The position numbers were made by a program, and so were the translations under genes. From positions 62,001 through 126,000 of the forward strand of contig NZ_JAUFPQ010000010.1 in assembly GCF_030409305.1 (NCBI RefSeq): 64,000 nt of DNA, read 5' to 3'. The notes beneath the pieces are model-generated. The model did no database searches. It saw only the letters and a list, made by a program, of their open reading frames with translations, and was not told where the DNA came from. Position 1 is the stretch's first letter. Each line of letters starts with the position of its first letter. The stretch is from Halomonas maura. Its GTDB lineage: Bacteria; Pseudomonadota; Gammaproteobacteria; Pseudomonadales; Halomonadaceae. Below, piece by piece: positions 8,663 through 18,691 of the stretch.

Positions 8663-9709
8663 TCATGATCTTGTCCACGTCAGGGCGTCTGTCAGACGGC
8701 CCTGGTCCACATGATCCTCGAGGACCTTCAGGCGCATCAGGGAGGAAAGGCGGAAATCGGCATCGGCGAACTCCATGCGCGTCAACCCGTCGACCAAGCC
8801 CTGAATGGAATCATGCAACGTCATTCTGGGTTGATGGTCCGGTGCCAGGGTCTCGAACAGGCTGAAATCGACCTTGTAGGATCGGCTGTCGACCGCCGCC
8901 TGCTCATTGATGCTCAGGGTCGTACCGGGTATCGCCCCGGCCACGGCTTCGGCCAGGTCGCGCACCTGATGGTTGCGCTGGCTGGAACCGGTGTTGACGC
9001 TGAGGATTCGGCCCCCTTGACTGGCCGGACGCGCCACGGCCCAGTCGATGGCGCGCGCCATGTCGTTGACATCGATCAAGGGCCGCCACGGGGTGCCGTC
9101 GCTCAGCACGCTGATTTGCTTCCGGGAAAGGGCGCAGGCGACGAAATCGTTGAGCACCAGATCGAGCCGCAGGCGGGCGGACATGCCACAGGCGGTGGCA
9201 AATCTCAGGCTGGTAATGACCATGTCTCCTTCGATCTCCTGGAGCGCCTGCTCGGTGCCGATCTTGGACTTGGCATAGGCCGTCATCGGTGACAAGGGGT
9301 CCGTCTCCTTTCTCGGTTCACCGCTGGCCACCCCGTAGACACTGCAGCTGGAGGCGAATACGAAGTGGCTGACGCCTTCCGTGGCCGCTTGCCTGGCGAT
9401 GCGCACGGTCGCCTCCTGGTTGACATCTCGCGTGACCTCCGCGAAACGACTCCCCATCGGGTCATTGGAGATGGCGGCCAGTTGTACCACCGCCGTGTAG
9501 CCCTCGAGCATGCCGTCTGGCAACTCGCGTATGTCGCCGAAATACTGGCGAGCCAGGTATCGCTCCGGAAGGCAATCGACCCCGGTCAGATAGTGCGCGA
9601 AATAGGCATTGTCGTAGCCATGCAGTTCGGCTTGTGGATGTTGCCTGGCCAGTTCTCTCACCACTGCAGGGCCGACATACCCCATATTTCCAATAACCAG
9701 TATCTTCAT
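8663..9709 (-). CDS. NAD-dependent epimerase/dehydratase, extended SDR family
   Basis: The 348-residue protein has the extended short-chain dehydrogenase fold of nucleotide-sugar enzymes. The dinucleotide loop is GNMGYVG (residues 7-13), the catalytic pair is Y145/K149 in AYAKSK, and FASSCSVYG supplies the active-site serine region. The SSC at this place resembles C4-epimerases or reductases; 4,6-dehydratases usually carry T-D/E-E here, so it is probably not the missing dehydratase. The start at 9709 follows AAGGAAGGG; an in-frame ATG at 9733 lies inside the spacer. It is next to rfbF and presumably acts on the CDP-sugar or a product of it. The substrate is unknown. Confidence 0.82.
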   Translation of the reverse strand: MKILVIGNMGYVGPAVVRELARQHPQAELHGYDNAYFAHYLTGVDCLPERYLARQYFGDIRELPDGMLEGYTAVVQLAAISNDPMGSRFAEVTRDVNQEATVRIARQAATEGVSHFVFASSCSVYGVASGEPRKETDPLSPMTAYAKSKIGTEQALQEIEGDMVITSLRFATACGMSARLRLDLVLNDFVACALSRKQISVLSDGTPWRPLIDVNDMARAIDWAVARPASQGGRILSVNTGSSQRNHQVRDLAEAVAGAIPGTTLSINEQAAVDSRSYKVDFSLFETLAPDHQPRMTLHDSIQGLVDGLTRMEFADADFRLSSLMRLKVLEDHVDQGRLTDALTWTRS

Positions 9710-9739
9710 GTCATTCCCTTCCTTGCAGGCCATTCAGGA

Positions 9740-11818
9740 TCAAGGCATCGATTCATCTGTCCACTTGTCATTTTCACCCAGTTGGGTGAGTTTCAATTGC
9801 TGCTCGTTCATCCACCCCCTGTTCCGCATCTCTCGGAACATCTGATCAACGAGCATCGAAGACCCCAAGACGCTCAGATGATTGTCATCGTAGTAGAAGA
9901 TATGTTCATAAAAGTGAGTTGCACATCGACCGGGAAGGTACGTATCACACAACAGAGCTGACGGTTCCATTTTCAGGATATTGAGATGGTCCTCCACTCT
10001 GGATAACTGCCGGTACGAGCTGGCGACACGCTCCTTGTAGCGGGCAAAGTTGGTCGATAGTGGTGCCTGACGCTCGATGCCATAGATCCTTTCCTTGGCC
10101 AGAAGATAGGGAACATCCCATCCCACTTCCGGTACCGGATAGAACAGCACGACACGCTTGCCATCATCGACCAGGCGATCGATTGTTGATACGAGTCGTT
10201 GCCCAACGATATCAATTCGCTCATCATCACGGTACGCGACACTCTCCTGTTCTGCCGGTATGGCCTTTATGATCCTTCCGTCCTCGATACCTCCTTCTCC
10301 ATTATCGAAGACTTCACCTTCGATCTGGAGCGGAAACCGGCCCATCATGATCACCAACTCGACATCATCATTACCTAACAGATAGTCCATGACCTGGTCA
10401 TTGAACTTTCCACAATCCGGTTCATCGAAACGAGTGATTCCAGCGATGGGCAGGCAGTTGGTATATACCAGCATCTTCACCCTCATGCCCAGTGTTTCGA
10501 CTCTATTAGCCACTGGCCTGACCAGCGGCGTTGCATGACTATCGCCCCAGATAGCCACGACTTTCTCGCCGTTTTCATTGTACTCGCAGGTCTCATCGAT
10601 TCTCAGGAATCTGCCTTCGGTGGCATTGCATTCCTCAGGCACTTGACTGTTCGTCATACGCACATTGACGATTCGCTCTACATCTTCACCGAATCGCCAG
10701 GGAATGCCTTGTGCTTGTAGGCCGTACGTGCCGATACCGATCATCAGGCAAGATGTCGCCAAAGCTGTCTTGAAGATCTGGGCGCGCGTGAAATTGCGAC
10801 GGTTCCTGAATGGCTGCTCGACAAAGCGCCAGGAAAACCAGGCAAGAAGAATCGAGAGCACACTGAGCCACAAGAGCAGTCCGTCGCTGACCGGCCCCAG
10901 ACTGCGCTCCTTGGCGAAGACGAAGACGGGCTGATGCCACAGATAGGCGCTATAGCTGATCAACCCGACGCCGACGACCGGCTTCCAGGAGAGCAGGCGC
11001 CCGGCGACATCGTTACCATTGGCAAAGAGGATCACCAGCGACGCCCCCGACACGGGAATCAAGGTCCACAGGCTGGGAAATGGAGTCGTCTTATCGAAGG
11101 TGATGGCGGCATACAGGATCATGACCAGGCCGATACTGCCGCCCAGCCGGCTGACCAGCGAGGAACGGGCAATCCTGTGATCGTGCATGTAGATGGCGAT
11201 GAGACAGCCGGCCAACAACTCCCAGGCACGCGTCGGCAACAGGTAGAAGTTGGCGGTGGAGTGATGATTCGCCCCATACTGGGCGAGCGACAGGCTGGCC
11301 AGAAGCCCCAGGGCGATGATACTGAGCATCATTCCGTACCTGAAACGAGCCACGATCAACATGAACAGCGGAAAGAACAGGTAGAACTGCTCCTCCACGG
11401 CAAGGCTCCAGGTGTGCAGGAAGGGCTGCATCTCCGCCGGCCCAGCGAAATAGTCCAGGGCCTGCCAGAAGTAGATATTGGAAACGAAAAGATTGACGGC
11501 GATCAGGCTTTCACTCAGGCTTTCGAACTCTTCCGGCAGCATCCAGAACCAGGCAACAATCAGACAGATAAGCGTGACGAAGAACAGAGCAGGAAGAATT
11601 CGACGCGCTCGCCGCTCGTAGAAGTGGACGATCGAGAAACTTCCCTTGAGTATTTCGCCGTAGATGATGCTGGTAATCAGATAGCCGCTCACCACGAAGA
11701 AGACATCGACTCCGACATAGCCGCCACTGACCCACTCGAAGCCGGCATGGAACAAGATGACAGGTATGACAGCCACTGCCCTCAAGCCATCGACTTCTGG
11801 CCTGTATTTCGTCGTCAT
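9740..11818 (-). CDS. Membrane O-acyltransferase (OafA type) with C-terminal SGNH domain
   Basis: The 692-residue integral membrane protein belongs to acyltransferase family 3. It starts with the family signature YRPEVDGLRAVAVIPV and VGVDVFFVVSGYLIT. About ten membrane helices fill residues 10-350, and FYERRARRILPALF is the conserved arginine-rich loop. From about residue 400 an SGNH hydrolase-like domain follows, with block I IWGDSHATPLV and the Asp/His block DDNHLSVLG near residue 665. OafA-type fusions move acetyl groups across the membrane and place them on O-antigen or capsule sugars. AAGG lies about five bases before the ATG. It is the first gene of the minus-strand sugar block, so it probably acetylates the polymer made by this locus. 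Confidence 0.9.
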   Translation of the reverse strand: MTTKYRPEVDGLRAVAVIPVILFHAGFEWVSGGYVGVDVFFVVSGYLITSIIYGEILKGSFSIVHFYERRARRILPALFFVTLICLIVAWFWMLPEEFESLSESLIAVNLFVSNIYFWQALDYFAGPAEMQPFLHTWSLAVEEQFYLFFPLFMLIVARFRYGMMLSIIALGLLASLSLAQYGANHHSTANFYLLPTRAWELLAGCLIAIYMHDHRIARSSLVSRLGGSIGLVMILYAAITFDKTTPFPSLWTLIPVSGASLVILFANGNDVAGRLLSWKPVVGVGLISYSAYLWHQPVFVFAKERSLGPVSDGLLLWLSVLSILLAWFSWRFVEQPFRNRRNFTRAQIFKTALATSCLMIGIGTYGLQAQGIPWRFGEDVERIVNVRMTNSQVPEECNATEGRFLRIDETCEYNENGEKVVAIWGDSHATPLVRPVANRVETLGMRVKMLVYTNCLPIAGITRFDEPDCGKFNDQVMDYLLGNDDVELVIMMGRFPLQIEGEVFDNGEGGIEDGRIIKAIPAEQESVAYRDDERIDIVGQRLVSTIDRLVDDGKRVVLFYPVPEVGWDVPYLLAKERIYGIERQAPLSTNFARYKERVASSYRQLSRVEDHLNILKMEPSALLCDTYLPGRCATHFYEHIFYYDDNHLSVLGSSMLVDQMFREMRNRGWMNEQQLKLTQLGENDKWTDESMP

Positions 11819-12457
11819 GATACCTTCACTCCGGCCCTTGGCTTCGTATCCTCATGATCTCGCCCCCATGATGATTCAGCTTCGCCAGGCCATGTCGGAA
11901 AAGTGCCTGAACTCGGCAACACGGCGTTAACGACCAACTCGTGACCGAGTCCGGTCAATCATTGACTAACTGCAAACTCGAGTGCGAACACAGTCCGCTT
12001 TTCACTGTTTTTTGCCTTGTGACTCACCTGGATGTGTGAAATGCGAAATGCATTGGCCTGCCGGGAACGGGCCTAGCCTTCGCTCGTGGACTTGTCGGAC
12101 AATACTCAAACTGCCATACGCAGGCCTCTCCTGATAGCATCGAACAAGGCATCGTCTCATGGTGTTCCCAGGCCTTGGCCCTGCTTTGCCGTCGGAACGA
12201 CTCTGCTGGCTTTACACGGCCACCCACGACCGCGCCATCATTAAGTAGATGCCGGTTGCATTCGAATTGTTAACTTTTTCTTACCTAATGTTACTAAACG
12301 TATTTCTTTCTTGCGTAACTGGTTTTTTTCATACGCCACCCGACGTGAAGTCATGCTTTGGACGCGTGGCCTATGGTCTACGTCCGACTGAGGCGACTAC
12401 TGGAAGGGCCGATGGCGCGTCGGGCACGTCCACGGCGCGATGAACGCACGGCGAAGA
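11819..12457. other. Gene-poor interval upstream of the sugar block
   Basis: Only small unconvincing frames occur here (for example 12024-12227 minus and 12249-12443 plus), without ribosome-binding sites or recognisable sequence. Positions 12238-12335 are strikingly AT-rich (CGAATTGTTAACTTTTTC and similar), unlike the GC-rich neighbours. A promoter for the minus-strand block starting at 11818 should lie in 11830-12300, but no clear -35/-10 pair was found. Confidence 0.4.
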
Positions 12458-12481
12458 GGCTGCCCTCTTGAGAGGACAGCC
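12458..12481 (-). terminator. Inverted repeat, possible relict terminator of sthA
   Basis: An 11-bp inverted repeat with one mismatch (GGCTGCCCTCT / AGAGGACAGCC, 2-base centre) lies about 45 bases downstream of the ancestral stop codon of the decayed sthA gene. No strong T-run follows, so it is a weak candidate. Confidence 0.35.
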
Positions 12482-12525
12482 GGGGAATCGCGGGGGGGAT
12501 GGGATCGAACCGGCCGGGGAACGCA

Positions 12526-13262
12526 TCAGGCACCGGGGCAGAACAGGCAATTCAGCCCATTCTGCTCCGCCACGCGATAGGCCTCGGCCATGGCGGGATA
12601 GTGAAGGTGGTGCTGACGAAGTCCGTGAGAGTGTCAGGCTCCCCTTCCTGCTGCAGGATCGCCTGGCCGATATGGACGATCTCGGAGGCCTGGTCGCCGA
12701 AACAGTGAATGCCGTCGCTTTCCAGGGCGTCCTGGTCGAATAGGATCTTGAGCATCCCCACGGTGTCGCCGGCGATCTGGGCCCGGGCGGTATCCTTGAA
12801 GAATGCCTGGGCGACTTCGTAAGGCACGCGGGCCTCGGTCAGCTCGCGCTGGTTACGGCCCAAGGAACTGATCTCGGGGATGATGTAGATGCCGGTGGGC
12901 ACATCGCTCACATAGTGGCAGTCACGGTCGAGCAGTTCGTCACTGGCGTTGCGTCCCTGGTCGTAGACGGCACTGGCCAGGCTCGGCCAGCCGATGACGG
13001 ACGGCGGCGTAGATGTGCGGAAGGCAGTGCGATAGTGCTCGTCGACCGGCAACTGGCCGCGGCCGTTGGCTTCGAGGCCGATGGTCTCGAGGCCCTGCTC
13101 ATCGGTGTTGTCGGTCCACCCATTGGACCCACAGGGAGGCACCGGCAGGCAACCACTCGCCGGATTCCAGGTACAGCGTGACACCGAGGCCGGAGAAGAT
13201 CGGGGCATACCCGCCGCCGATCACCAGATGATCAGGGGAAGTACGGGGTTCGACGCGTGAAC
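12526..13262 (-). pseudogene. sthA: Decayed soluble pyridine nucleotide transhydrogenase (sthA/udhA)
   Basis: The C-terminal half of SthA can be read through several lesions. Near 13180-13250 the stretch [17 protein letters not shown] corresponds to the NAD(P)-binding loop region. An internal deletion then joins directly to [19 protein letters not shown], removing the segment between. [32 protein letters not shown] and [11 protein letters not shown] follow in order. A short frame excursion lies around 13010-13030, where PHIYAA is readable only in another frame. Near 12592 a one-base loss moves the ending [14 protein letters not shown] out of frame; the old stop is at 12526. No N-terminal FAD-binding half remains. 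It cannot make an active enzyme. In Pseudomonas sth lies next to the nqr operon, so this looks like decay in place rather than insertion. Confidence 0.85.
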
Positions 13263-13360
13263 TGATCGGGCTCAACGCCCTCTGATCGCGCAGCCCGCTG
13301 CGCCCACAGACACAGCGACGTCCCGAACCTGTTGCCGGAGCGCCGGCTCGACGCTTCGGC

Positions 13361-13472
13361 GGAGAGCCGGTCCGACGCATCGGCGATGGCGGCGCCAGGC
13401 GCCTTAGGCATCCGAGGCCCCGAGGCATGCCCTAGCGCCGCTGCGCGGCGGGTCGCGCCATACACTGCGCTC
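13361..13472. repeat. Dispersed repeat family 1, copy 1
   Basis: About 110 bases shared, in opposite orientation, with 26725-26825. Common blocks are GGAG(A/G)GCCGGTCCGA, then TCGGCGATGGCGGCGCCAGG followed by CGCC, then CGCCGCTGCGCGGCGG and TCGCGCC, with diverged spacers between. The core contains the palindrome GGCGCC and an inverted CCGC/GCGG arm. No open reading frame is conserved. It lies between the sthA remnant and nqrM. Confidence 0.7.
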
Positions 13473-13546
13473 CACCCCTCAACCTTCATGCCTAGCGTCA
13501 GCCGTAGGTCCTGCGAGCGCATCCGACAGGCCGGCCGCCCACACAC

Positions 13547-13580
13547 GCCGGATGCGTCCGCTTCGCGGACTTATCCGGCC
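13547..13580. repeat. REP-like palindrome
   Basis: The sequence begins GCCGGATGCGTCCGC, has a TTC loop, and ends GCGGACTTATCCGGCC. It folds as two stacked stems (CCGGAT/ATCCGG and GTCCGC/GCGGAC) separated by GC/TT bulges, the plan of enterobacterial REP elements. It lies 38 bases beyond the nqrM stop codon and may protect or end that transcript. Related half-elements (CGTAGGTCCTGCG at 13503 and GCCTACGGCTCCGG at 13592) lie on both sides. Confidence 0.6.
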
Positions 13581-13617
13581 GACTCACTTGTCGCCTACGG
13601 CTCCGGGCGACGCCCTG

Positions 13618-13875
13618 TCACCGCTTGGTGGCATCATAGCCCAGATCGGCCCCGCGGCTCTCGTCACTGCGCCGACGCGCGCTGCCCTGGCGCTTGCGAT
13701 TTTCCTCGTCACAGACCTCGTCCTTGCCGCCGCAGACCTCACAGCCTTCCTTGAGGCCGAGCTTGTTGAGGCCACCGCAGGTACCGGCGATGGGGCGGCG
13801 GCCGAGGATCACGCCGACGGCCATGGCGGCCATGATGACCAGCATGAAGGCCAGTACCACGAGAAAGGTGCTCAT
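13618..13875 (-). CDS. nqrM: Na+-NQR maturation protein NqrM
   Basis: This 85-residue protein of the DUF539 family is needed to assemble Na+-translocating NADH:quinone reductase, probably by delivering iron to the NqrD/NqrE centre. One N-terminal membrane helix (about residues 3-25) is followed by the signature GTCGGLNKLGL and the cysteine pairs CEVCGG and DEVC, the likely metal ligands. A charged tail follows. The ATG at 13875 has GGAG seven bases upstream. It lies downstream of nqrF, separated by 184 bases that contain two strong hairpins. The apbE gene usually found around here is absent. Confidence 0.93.
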   Translation of the reverse strand: MSTFLVVLAFMLVIMAAMAVGVILGRRPIAGTCGGLNKLGLKEGCEVCGGKDEVCDEENRKRQGSARRRSDESRGADLGYDATKR

Positions 13876-13962
13876 CTGCTGTCTCCAGGGAAATCGCTGT
13901 CAGGGGCCCTAGCCGGTAGGACAAGGGGAAGGCGGTGGTGATCCTGGATCGGGTCTCCGGTG

Positions 13963-14038
13963 CCGGATATGCCGACCCTAGAGAGATCGGCATATCGGGC
14001 AGCGGAACCGACGAGGGCCGGCCGCGAAGGGCCGGCCC
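13963..14038 (-). promoter_or_regulatory. Two hairpins between nqrF and nqrM
   Basis: Two perfect stems follow the nqrF stop codon. The first on the minus strand is GGGCCGGCC with a 6-base CTTCGC loop (about 14015-14038). The second is GATATGCCGA/TCGGCATATC with an 11-base loop (about 13967-13997). Neither has a T-run, so processing or attenuation between nqrF and nqrM is more likely than full termination. Confidence 0.45.
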
Positions 14039-14059
14039 GCGTGGTCTCACGACTCGGCA

Positions 14060-15292
14060 TCAGCCGCCGAAGTCGTCGAGCATGATGTTCTCCGGCTCGA
14101 CGCCGAGATCCAGCAGCAGCTTGATCACGGAGGCGTTCATCATGGGCGGCCCGCACATGTAGTACTCGCAGTCCTCGGGGGCCGGATGGTCCTTGAGGTA
14201 GTTCTCGTAGAGGACATTGTGGATGAAGCCGGTCGGCCCCTCCCAGTTGTCCTCCGGCTGCGGGTCCGAGAGGGCCAGGTGCCAGTCGAAGTTGTCATGC
14301 TCCTCGGCCAGCTTGTCGTACTCCTCGTTGTAGAAGGTCTCGCGCCAGGAACGAGCGCCGTACCAGAAGGTGATCTTGCGCTTGGAGTCGAGACGCTTGA
14401 GCTGGTCGAAGATATGGCTGCGCATCGGCGCCATGCCGGCACCGCCACCGATGAAGACCATCTCGGCATCGGTGTCCTTGGCGAAGAACTCGCCGAAGGG
14501 CCCCATCACCGTGACCTTGTCACCCGGCTTCATGTTGAAGACATAGGTGGACATCAGGCCGGGCGGGTGACTGGTGTTGGGCGGCGGCGTGGCGATACGG
14601 ATGTTGAACTTGAGGATGCCCTTCTCTTCCGGGTAGTTCGCCATGGAATAGGCGCGGATGACTTCCTCGCTGTTCTTGTGGGAGACGTCGAACAGGCCGA
14701 ACTTCTCCCAGTCGCCCCGGTACTCCTCCTCGATATCGAAGTCGGAGAACTTGATGTCGTAGGGGGGCGCCACCAGCTGCACGTAGCCGCCGGCGCGGAA
14801 GGCCACTTCCTCGCCCTCGGGCAGGCGCAGGTTGAGCTCCTTGATGAAGGTGGCGACGTTGGGGTTCTCGATGACCTCGCATTCCCACTTCTTGACGCCG
14901 AAGACCTCCTCGGGGACCTCGATCTTCATGTCCTGCTTGACCGGGACCTGGCAGGACAGGCGCCAGCCGTCCTTCTTCTCGCGCAGGGTGAAGTGCGACT
15001 CCTCGGTGGGCAGGATGGAGCCACCGCCCTCCTCCACGCGGCACTTGCACTGGGCGCAGGAGCCACCGCCGCCGCAGGCGGAGGACAGGAAGATGCCGTT
15101 GGCGGCCAGGGTGTTGAGCAGCTTGCCGCCGGCCTGGGTGGTCAGGGTGTGATCGGGATCGCCGTTGACCTCGATGGTCACATCCCCGGTGCTGACGAGC
15201 TTGCTGCGGGCGGCCAGGATCACCGCCGTCAGACCGATGATGATCACGGTGAACATGACCACACCGAGCAAGATGACTGTTGTATCAACCAT
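14060..15292 (-). CDS. nqrF: Na+-translocating NADH:quinone reductase subunit F
   Basis: The 410-residue electron-input subunit oxidises NADH and passes electrons through FAD to a 2Fe-2S cluster. One N-terminal membrane helix (residues 5-27) is followed by a ferredoxin domain with cluster ligands C73, C79, C82 and C114. The FAD-binding motif [11 protein letters not shown] and a C-terminal NADH domain with [14 protein letters not shown] and YYMCGPPMM follow. The length matches the family (about 407). It is the last subunit gene of nqrABCDEF, 64 bases after nqrE. Confidence 0.97.
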   Translation of the reverse strand: MVDTTVILLGVVMFTVIIIGLTAVILAARSKLVSTGDVTIEVNGDPDHTLTTQAGGKLLNTLAANGIFLSSACGGGGSCAQCKCRVEEGGGSILPTEESHFTLREKKDGWRLSCQVPVKQDMKIEVPEEVFGVKKWECEVIENPNVATFIKELNLRLPEGEEVAFRAGGYVQLVAPPYDIKFSDFDIEEEYRGDWEKFGLFDVSHKNSEEVIRAYSMANYPEEKGILKFNIRIATPPPNTSHPPGLMSTYVFNMKPGDKVTVMGPFGEFFAKDTDAEMVFIGGGAGMAPMRSHIFDQLKRLDSKRKITFWYGARSWRETFYNEEYDKLAEEHDNFDWHLALSDPQPEDNWEGPTGFIHNVLYENYLKDHPAPEDCEYYMCGPPMMNASVIKLLLDLGVEPENIMLDDFGG

Positions 15293-15356
15293 GTCGGTTT
15301 CCTATTGCTTGCGTTGCCTGGTCACCGGCGGCGCGGCGCGCCGCCGGGAAGCCGTC

Positions 15357-15974
<618 letters not shown>

Positions 15975-15975
15975 G

Positions 15976-16644
15976 TTACACGGCCTCCTTCGGCTGGGTG
16001 TTTTCCTTCATCTGGAACTCGTTCTCCTCGACCTGCTCCGGGTTGACGGCACGCAGCACCCAGATGATCAGGCCGATGATGAAGAACGCGGACGGCGGCA
16101 GCAGCAGCAAGCCGTTGGGCACGTACCAGCCACCGTTCTGCACGGTCTCCAGCACGGTGACGCCGAACACGCTGCCGGAGCCCAGCAGTTCACGCACGAA
16201 GCCGACGGTCATCAGGATGAAGCCATAGCCCAGGCCGTTGCCGATGCCGTCGAGGAACGACAGGCCTGGAGTGTTGGTCATGGCGAAGCCCTCGGCACGG
16301 CCCATCACGATGCAGTTGGTGATGATCAGGCCGACGAACACCGACAGCTGCTTGGACATCTCATAGGCATAGGCCTTGAGGATCTGGTCCACCACGATCA
16401 CCAGGGAGGCGATGATGGTCATCTGCACGATGATGCGGATCGAAGACGGGATGTGGTTGCGGATCAGCGACACGAAGAGGTTGGAGAAGGCGGTGACGAA
16501 GATCACCGCCAGGGACATCACCAGCGACACGCTCATGCTGCTGGTCACCGCCAGGGCGGAGCAGATGCCAAGGATCTGCAACGCGATGGGGTTGTTCTTG
16601 AAGATCGGCGTCGTCAGGACGCCCTTGGGAGTCGGTGCTGACAT
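15976..16644 (-). CDS. nqrD: Na+-translocating NADH:quinone reductase subunit D
   Basis: The 222-residue membrane subunit has six helices and is the partner of NqrE. The family pattern [17 protein letters not shown] and [16 protein letters not shown] is present, with the iron-ligand cysteines in LGICSAL (about C28) and TNCIVMG. The hydrophilic tail after residue 200 is slightly longer than in Vibrio. The start follows the nqrC stop by two bases. Confidence 0.97.
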   Translation of the reverse strand: MSAPTPKGVLTTPIFKNNPIALQILGICSALAVTSSMSVSLVMSLAVIFVTAFSNLFVSLIRNHIPSSIRIIVQMTIIASLVIVVDQILKAYAYEMSKQLSVFVGLIITNCIVMGRAEGFAMTNTPGLSFLDGIGNGLGYGFILMTVGFVRELLGSGSVFGVTVLETVQNGGWYVPNGLLLLPPSAFFIIGLIIWVLRAVNPEQVEENEFQMKENTQPKEAV

Positions 16645-16646
16645 GA

Positions 16647-17465
16647 TCAGGCTCCTTCAGTCTCGTCGAGGTCGGTGGCCGCGCCCTGTGCCTCGTCCTG
16701 GGCGACGCCGCTGCGGAACCGGGCGAGGTACTCGCCGAAGCCCTCGGGGCTGAGCCAGAACCGCAGGAGATTGGTCACCCCCTTGCTGGTCAGCGAGGCG
16801 CCGGACAGGGCATCGACCTCGGTCTCGGCGCTGGCACCGCCCTTGACCAGGGCGATGTCCGGCTGGACGTCGTCGCCTTCGGCGAAGATCTGCTTGCCCT
16901 CCCACTGGGCCTTCCAGCGGGGGTTGTCGACCTCGCCGCCGAGACCCGGGGTCTCGGAGTGCGAATAGAAGGTGATGCCTTCGATGGTGTTGCCGTCACC
17001 CTGCACCGCCAGGTAACCGCGCATCAGCCCCCACAGGCCCTGGCCGCGGATCGGCAGGATCACCTGCTCGGGATCGTCCGGGTCGCCCACCAGGTAGACG
17101 GTGCTGTAGTTCTCCTGGCGCGACAGGCCGGCGATGTCCTTCTCCCCCGACAGGGTGCGGGACTGCGCCGGGTCCTTGGCCGCCTGGAAGCTGTCGTATT
17201 GTTCGGCATCGAACTGGTCGGTGTACTCGCCGGTGCGCAGATCGACCACCCGCGGCGTGATCTCCTGGAAGGCCACCTCCACGTCGGTGCCCGTCTCGTA
17301 GAGCCCGGCCACGGCCAGGATGTTGGTCTTGCGATCCAGCTCCTGGTTGAGCTGCTGCTTGGAGCGCAGCGCCACCGCGGCGGTGGAGACGATGATCGAA
17401 CACACGATACAAAGTGCGAACGCCACCGTCAGGATCTTCTTGATGGAGTTGTTGCTCTGTGCCAT
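16647..17465 (-). CDS. nqrC: Na+-translocating NADH:quinone reductase subunit C
   Basis: The 272-residue subunit has a single N-terminal membrane helix (about residues 9-32) and a periplasmic FMN-binding domain. FMN is attached covalently by ApbE to the threonine of SGASLTS, here T226. The ATG at 17465 overlaps the TGA of nqrB by one base (TGATG); the reading frame stays open far upstream inside nqrB, but that part is not NqrC. The C-terminus after about residue 250 is an acidic extension. Confidence 0.96.
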   Translation of the reverse strand: MAQSNNSIKKILTVAFALCIVCSIIVSTAAVALRSKQQLNQELDRKTNILAVAGLYETGTDVEVAFQEITPRVVDLRTGEYTDQFDAEQYDSFQAAKDPAQSRTLSGEKDIAGLSRQENYSTVYLVGDPDDPEQVILPIRGQGLWGLMRGYLAVQGDGNTIEGITFYSHSETPGLGGEVDNPRWKAQWEGKQIFAEGDDVQPDIALVKGGASAETEVDALSGASLTSKGVTNLLRFWLSPEGFGEYLARFRSGVAQDEAQGAATDLDETEGA

Positions 17466-18691
17466 CAGGCAGTCTCCTCGGCCGGCACGCCGGTGCGCTG
17501 CATCCGACGCTTGATGTTGGCCTGAACAAAGAAGTGGTCGATCAGCGGGGCGAACAGATTGGCGAACAGGATCGCCAGCATGATGCCCTCCGGGAACGCC
17601 GGGTTGACCACGCGGATCAGCACGGTCATGACACCGATCAGGGCACCGAAGATCAGCCGGCCCGGGTTGGTCATGGAGGCGGACACCGGGTCGGTGGCCA
17701 TGAACACCATGCCGAAGGCAAAGCCGCCCACCACCAGGTGCCAGTACCAGGACATGGCGAACATCGGGTTGGTGTCGGAGCCGATCAGGTTGAACAGGGC
17801 ACTGGTCGCCACCATGCCCAGGAAGGTGCCCAGCATGATCCGCCAGGAGGCGATCTTGGTCCACAGCAGCACCACGGCGCCGATCAGGATCGCCAGCGTC
17901 GAGGTCTCGCCCACCGAGCCCGGGATGAAGCCGAGGAAGGCATCCCACCAGCTGTACTGCTCGCTCAGCACGCTCATGCCGCTCTGGAAGGCCGTGGACA
18001 GCGGCGTGGCGCCGGTGAAGCCGTCCGCGGCCACCCACACCGCGTCACCGGAGATCTGCGCGGGGTAGGCGAAGTACAGGAAGGCACGGCCGGTCAGCGC
18101 CGGGTTGAGGAAGTTCTTGCCGGTACCGCCGAAGATCTCCTTGCCGATCACCACGCCGAAGGTGATGCCCAGCGCCACCTGCCACAGCGGAATGGTGGCC
18201 GGGAGGATCAGGGCATAGAGCACGGAGGTGACGAAGAAGCCCTCGTTGACCTCGTGACCACGCTTGATGGCGAACAGCACTTCCCAGAAGCCGCCCACCA
18301 CGAAGGTCACCAGATAGATGGGCAGGAAATAGGTGGCACCGAGCACGAAGTTCGCCCACAGGCTGCCCGGATCATGGCCGCCGGCGAGCGTCATGACGAT
18401 GGCCTCACGCCAGCCGCCCATGGCGCTGAAGCCGTCGGCGATGGCCAGGTTGGCCTGCCAGCCGGCGTTCCACATGCCGAACAACATGGCCGGGAAGGTA
18501 CAGAGCCAGACCGTGATCATGATGCGCTTCAGGTCGATGCCATCGCGCACGTGGGCGGTGGTCTTGGCCACGCTCGGCGGCGTGTAGAAGATGGTGTCGA
18601 CCGCTTCGAAGAGCGGGTAGAACTTCTCGTACTTGCCGCCCTTGTGAAAGTGCGGCTCGATATTCTCGAGTGTCTGTCGGATACCCATCAT
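17465..18691 (-). CDS. nqrB: Na+-translocating NADH:quinone reductase subunit B
   Basis: The 408-residue membrane subunit has about ten helices, carries riboflavin and a covalently bound FMN, and forms much of the sodium path. The FMN threonine is T229 in [11 protein letters not shown]. The ends match the family: [18 protein letters not shown] at the N-terminus and [17 protein letters not shown] near the C-terminus. It overlaps nqrA upstream and nqrC downstream by one base each, so the first three subunits are translationally coupled. Confidence 0.97.
   Translation of the reverse strand: MMGIRQTLENIEPHFHKGGKYEKFYPLFEAVDTIFYTPPSVAKTTAHVRDGIDLKRIMITVWLCTFPAMLFGMWNAGWQANLAIADGFSAMGGWREAIVMTLAGGHDPGSLWANFVLGATYFLPIYLVTFVVGGFWEVLFAIKRGHEVNEGFFVTSVLYALILPATIPLWQVALGITFGVVIGKEIFGGTGKNFLNPALTGRAFLYFAYPAQISGDAVWVAADGFTGATPLSTAFQSGMSVLSEQYSWWDAFLGFIPGSVGETSTLAILIGAVVLLWTKIASWRIMLGTFLGMVATSALFNLIGSDTNPMFAMSWYWHLVVGGFAFGMVFMATDPVSASMTNPGRLIFGALIGVMTVLIRVVNPAFPEGIMLAILFANLFAPLIDHFFVQANIKRRMQRTGVPAEETA

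Noticed and set aside
12024..12443. Small frames in the gene-poor stretch (67 and 64 codons)
   Set aside because: There is no ribosome-binding site, no recognisable sequence and unusual codon use; they are probably chance.
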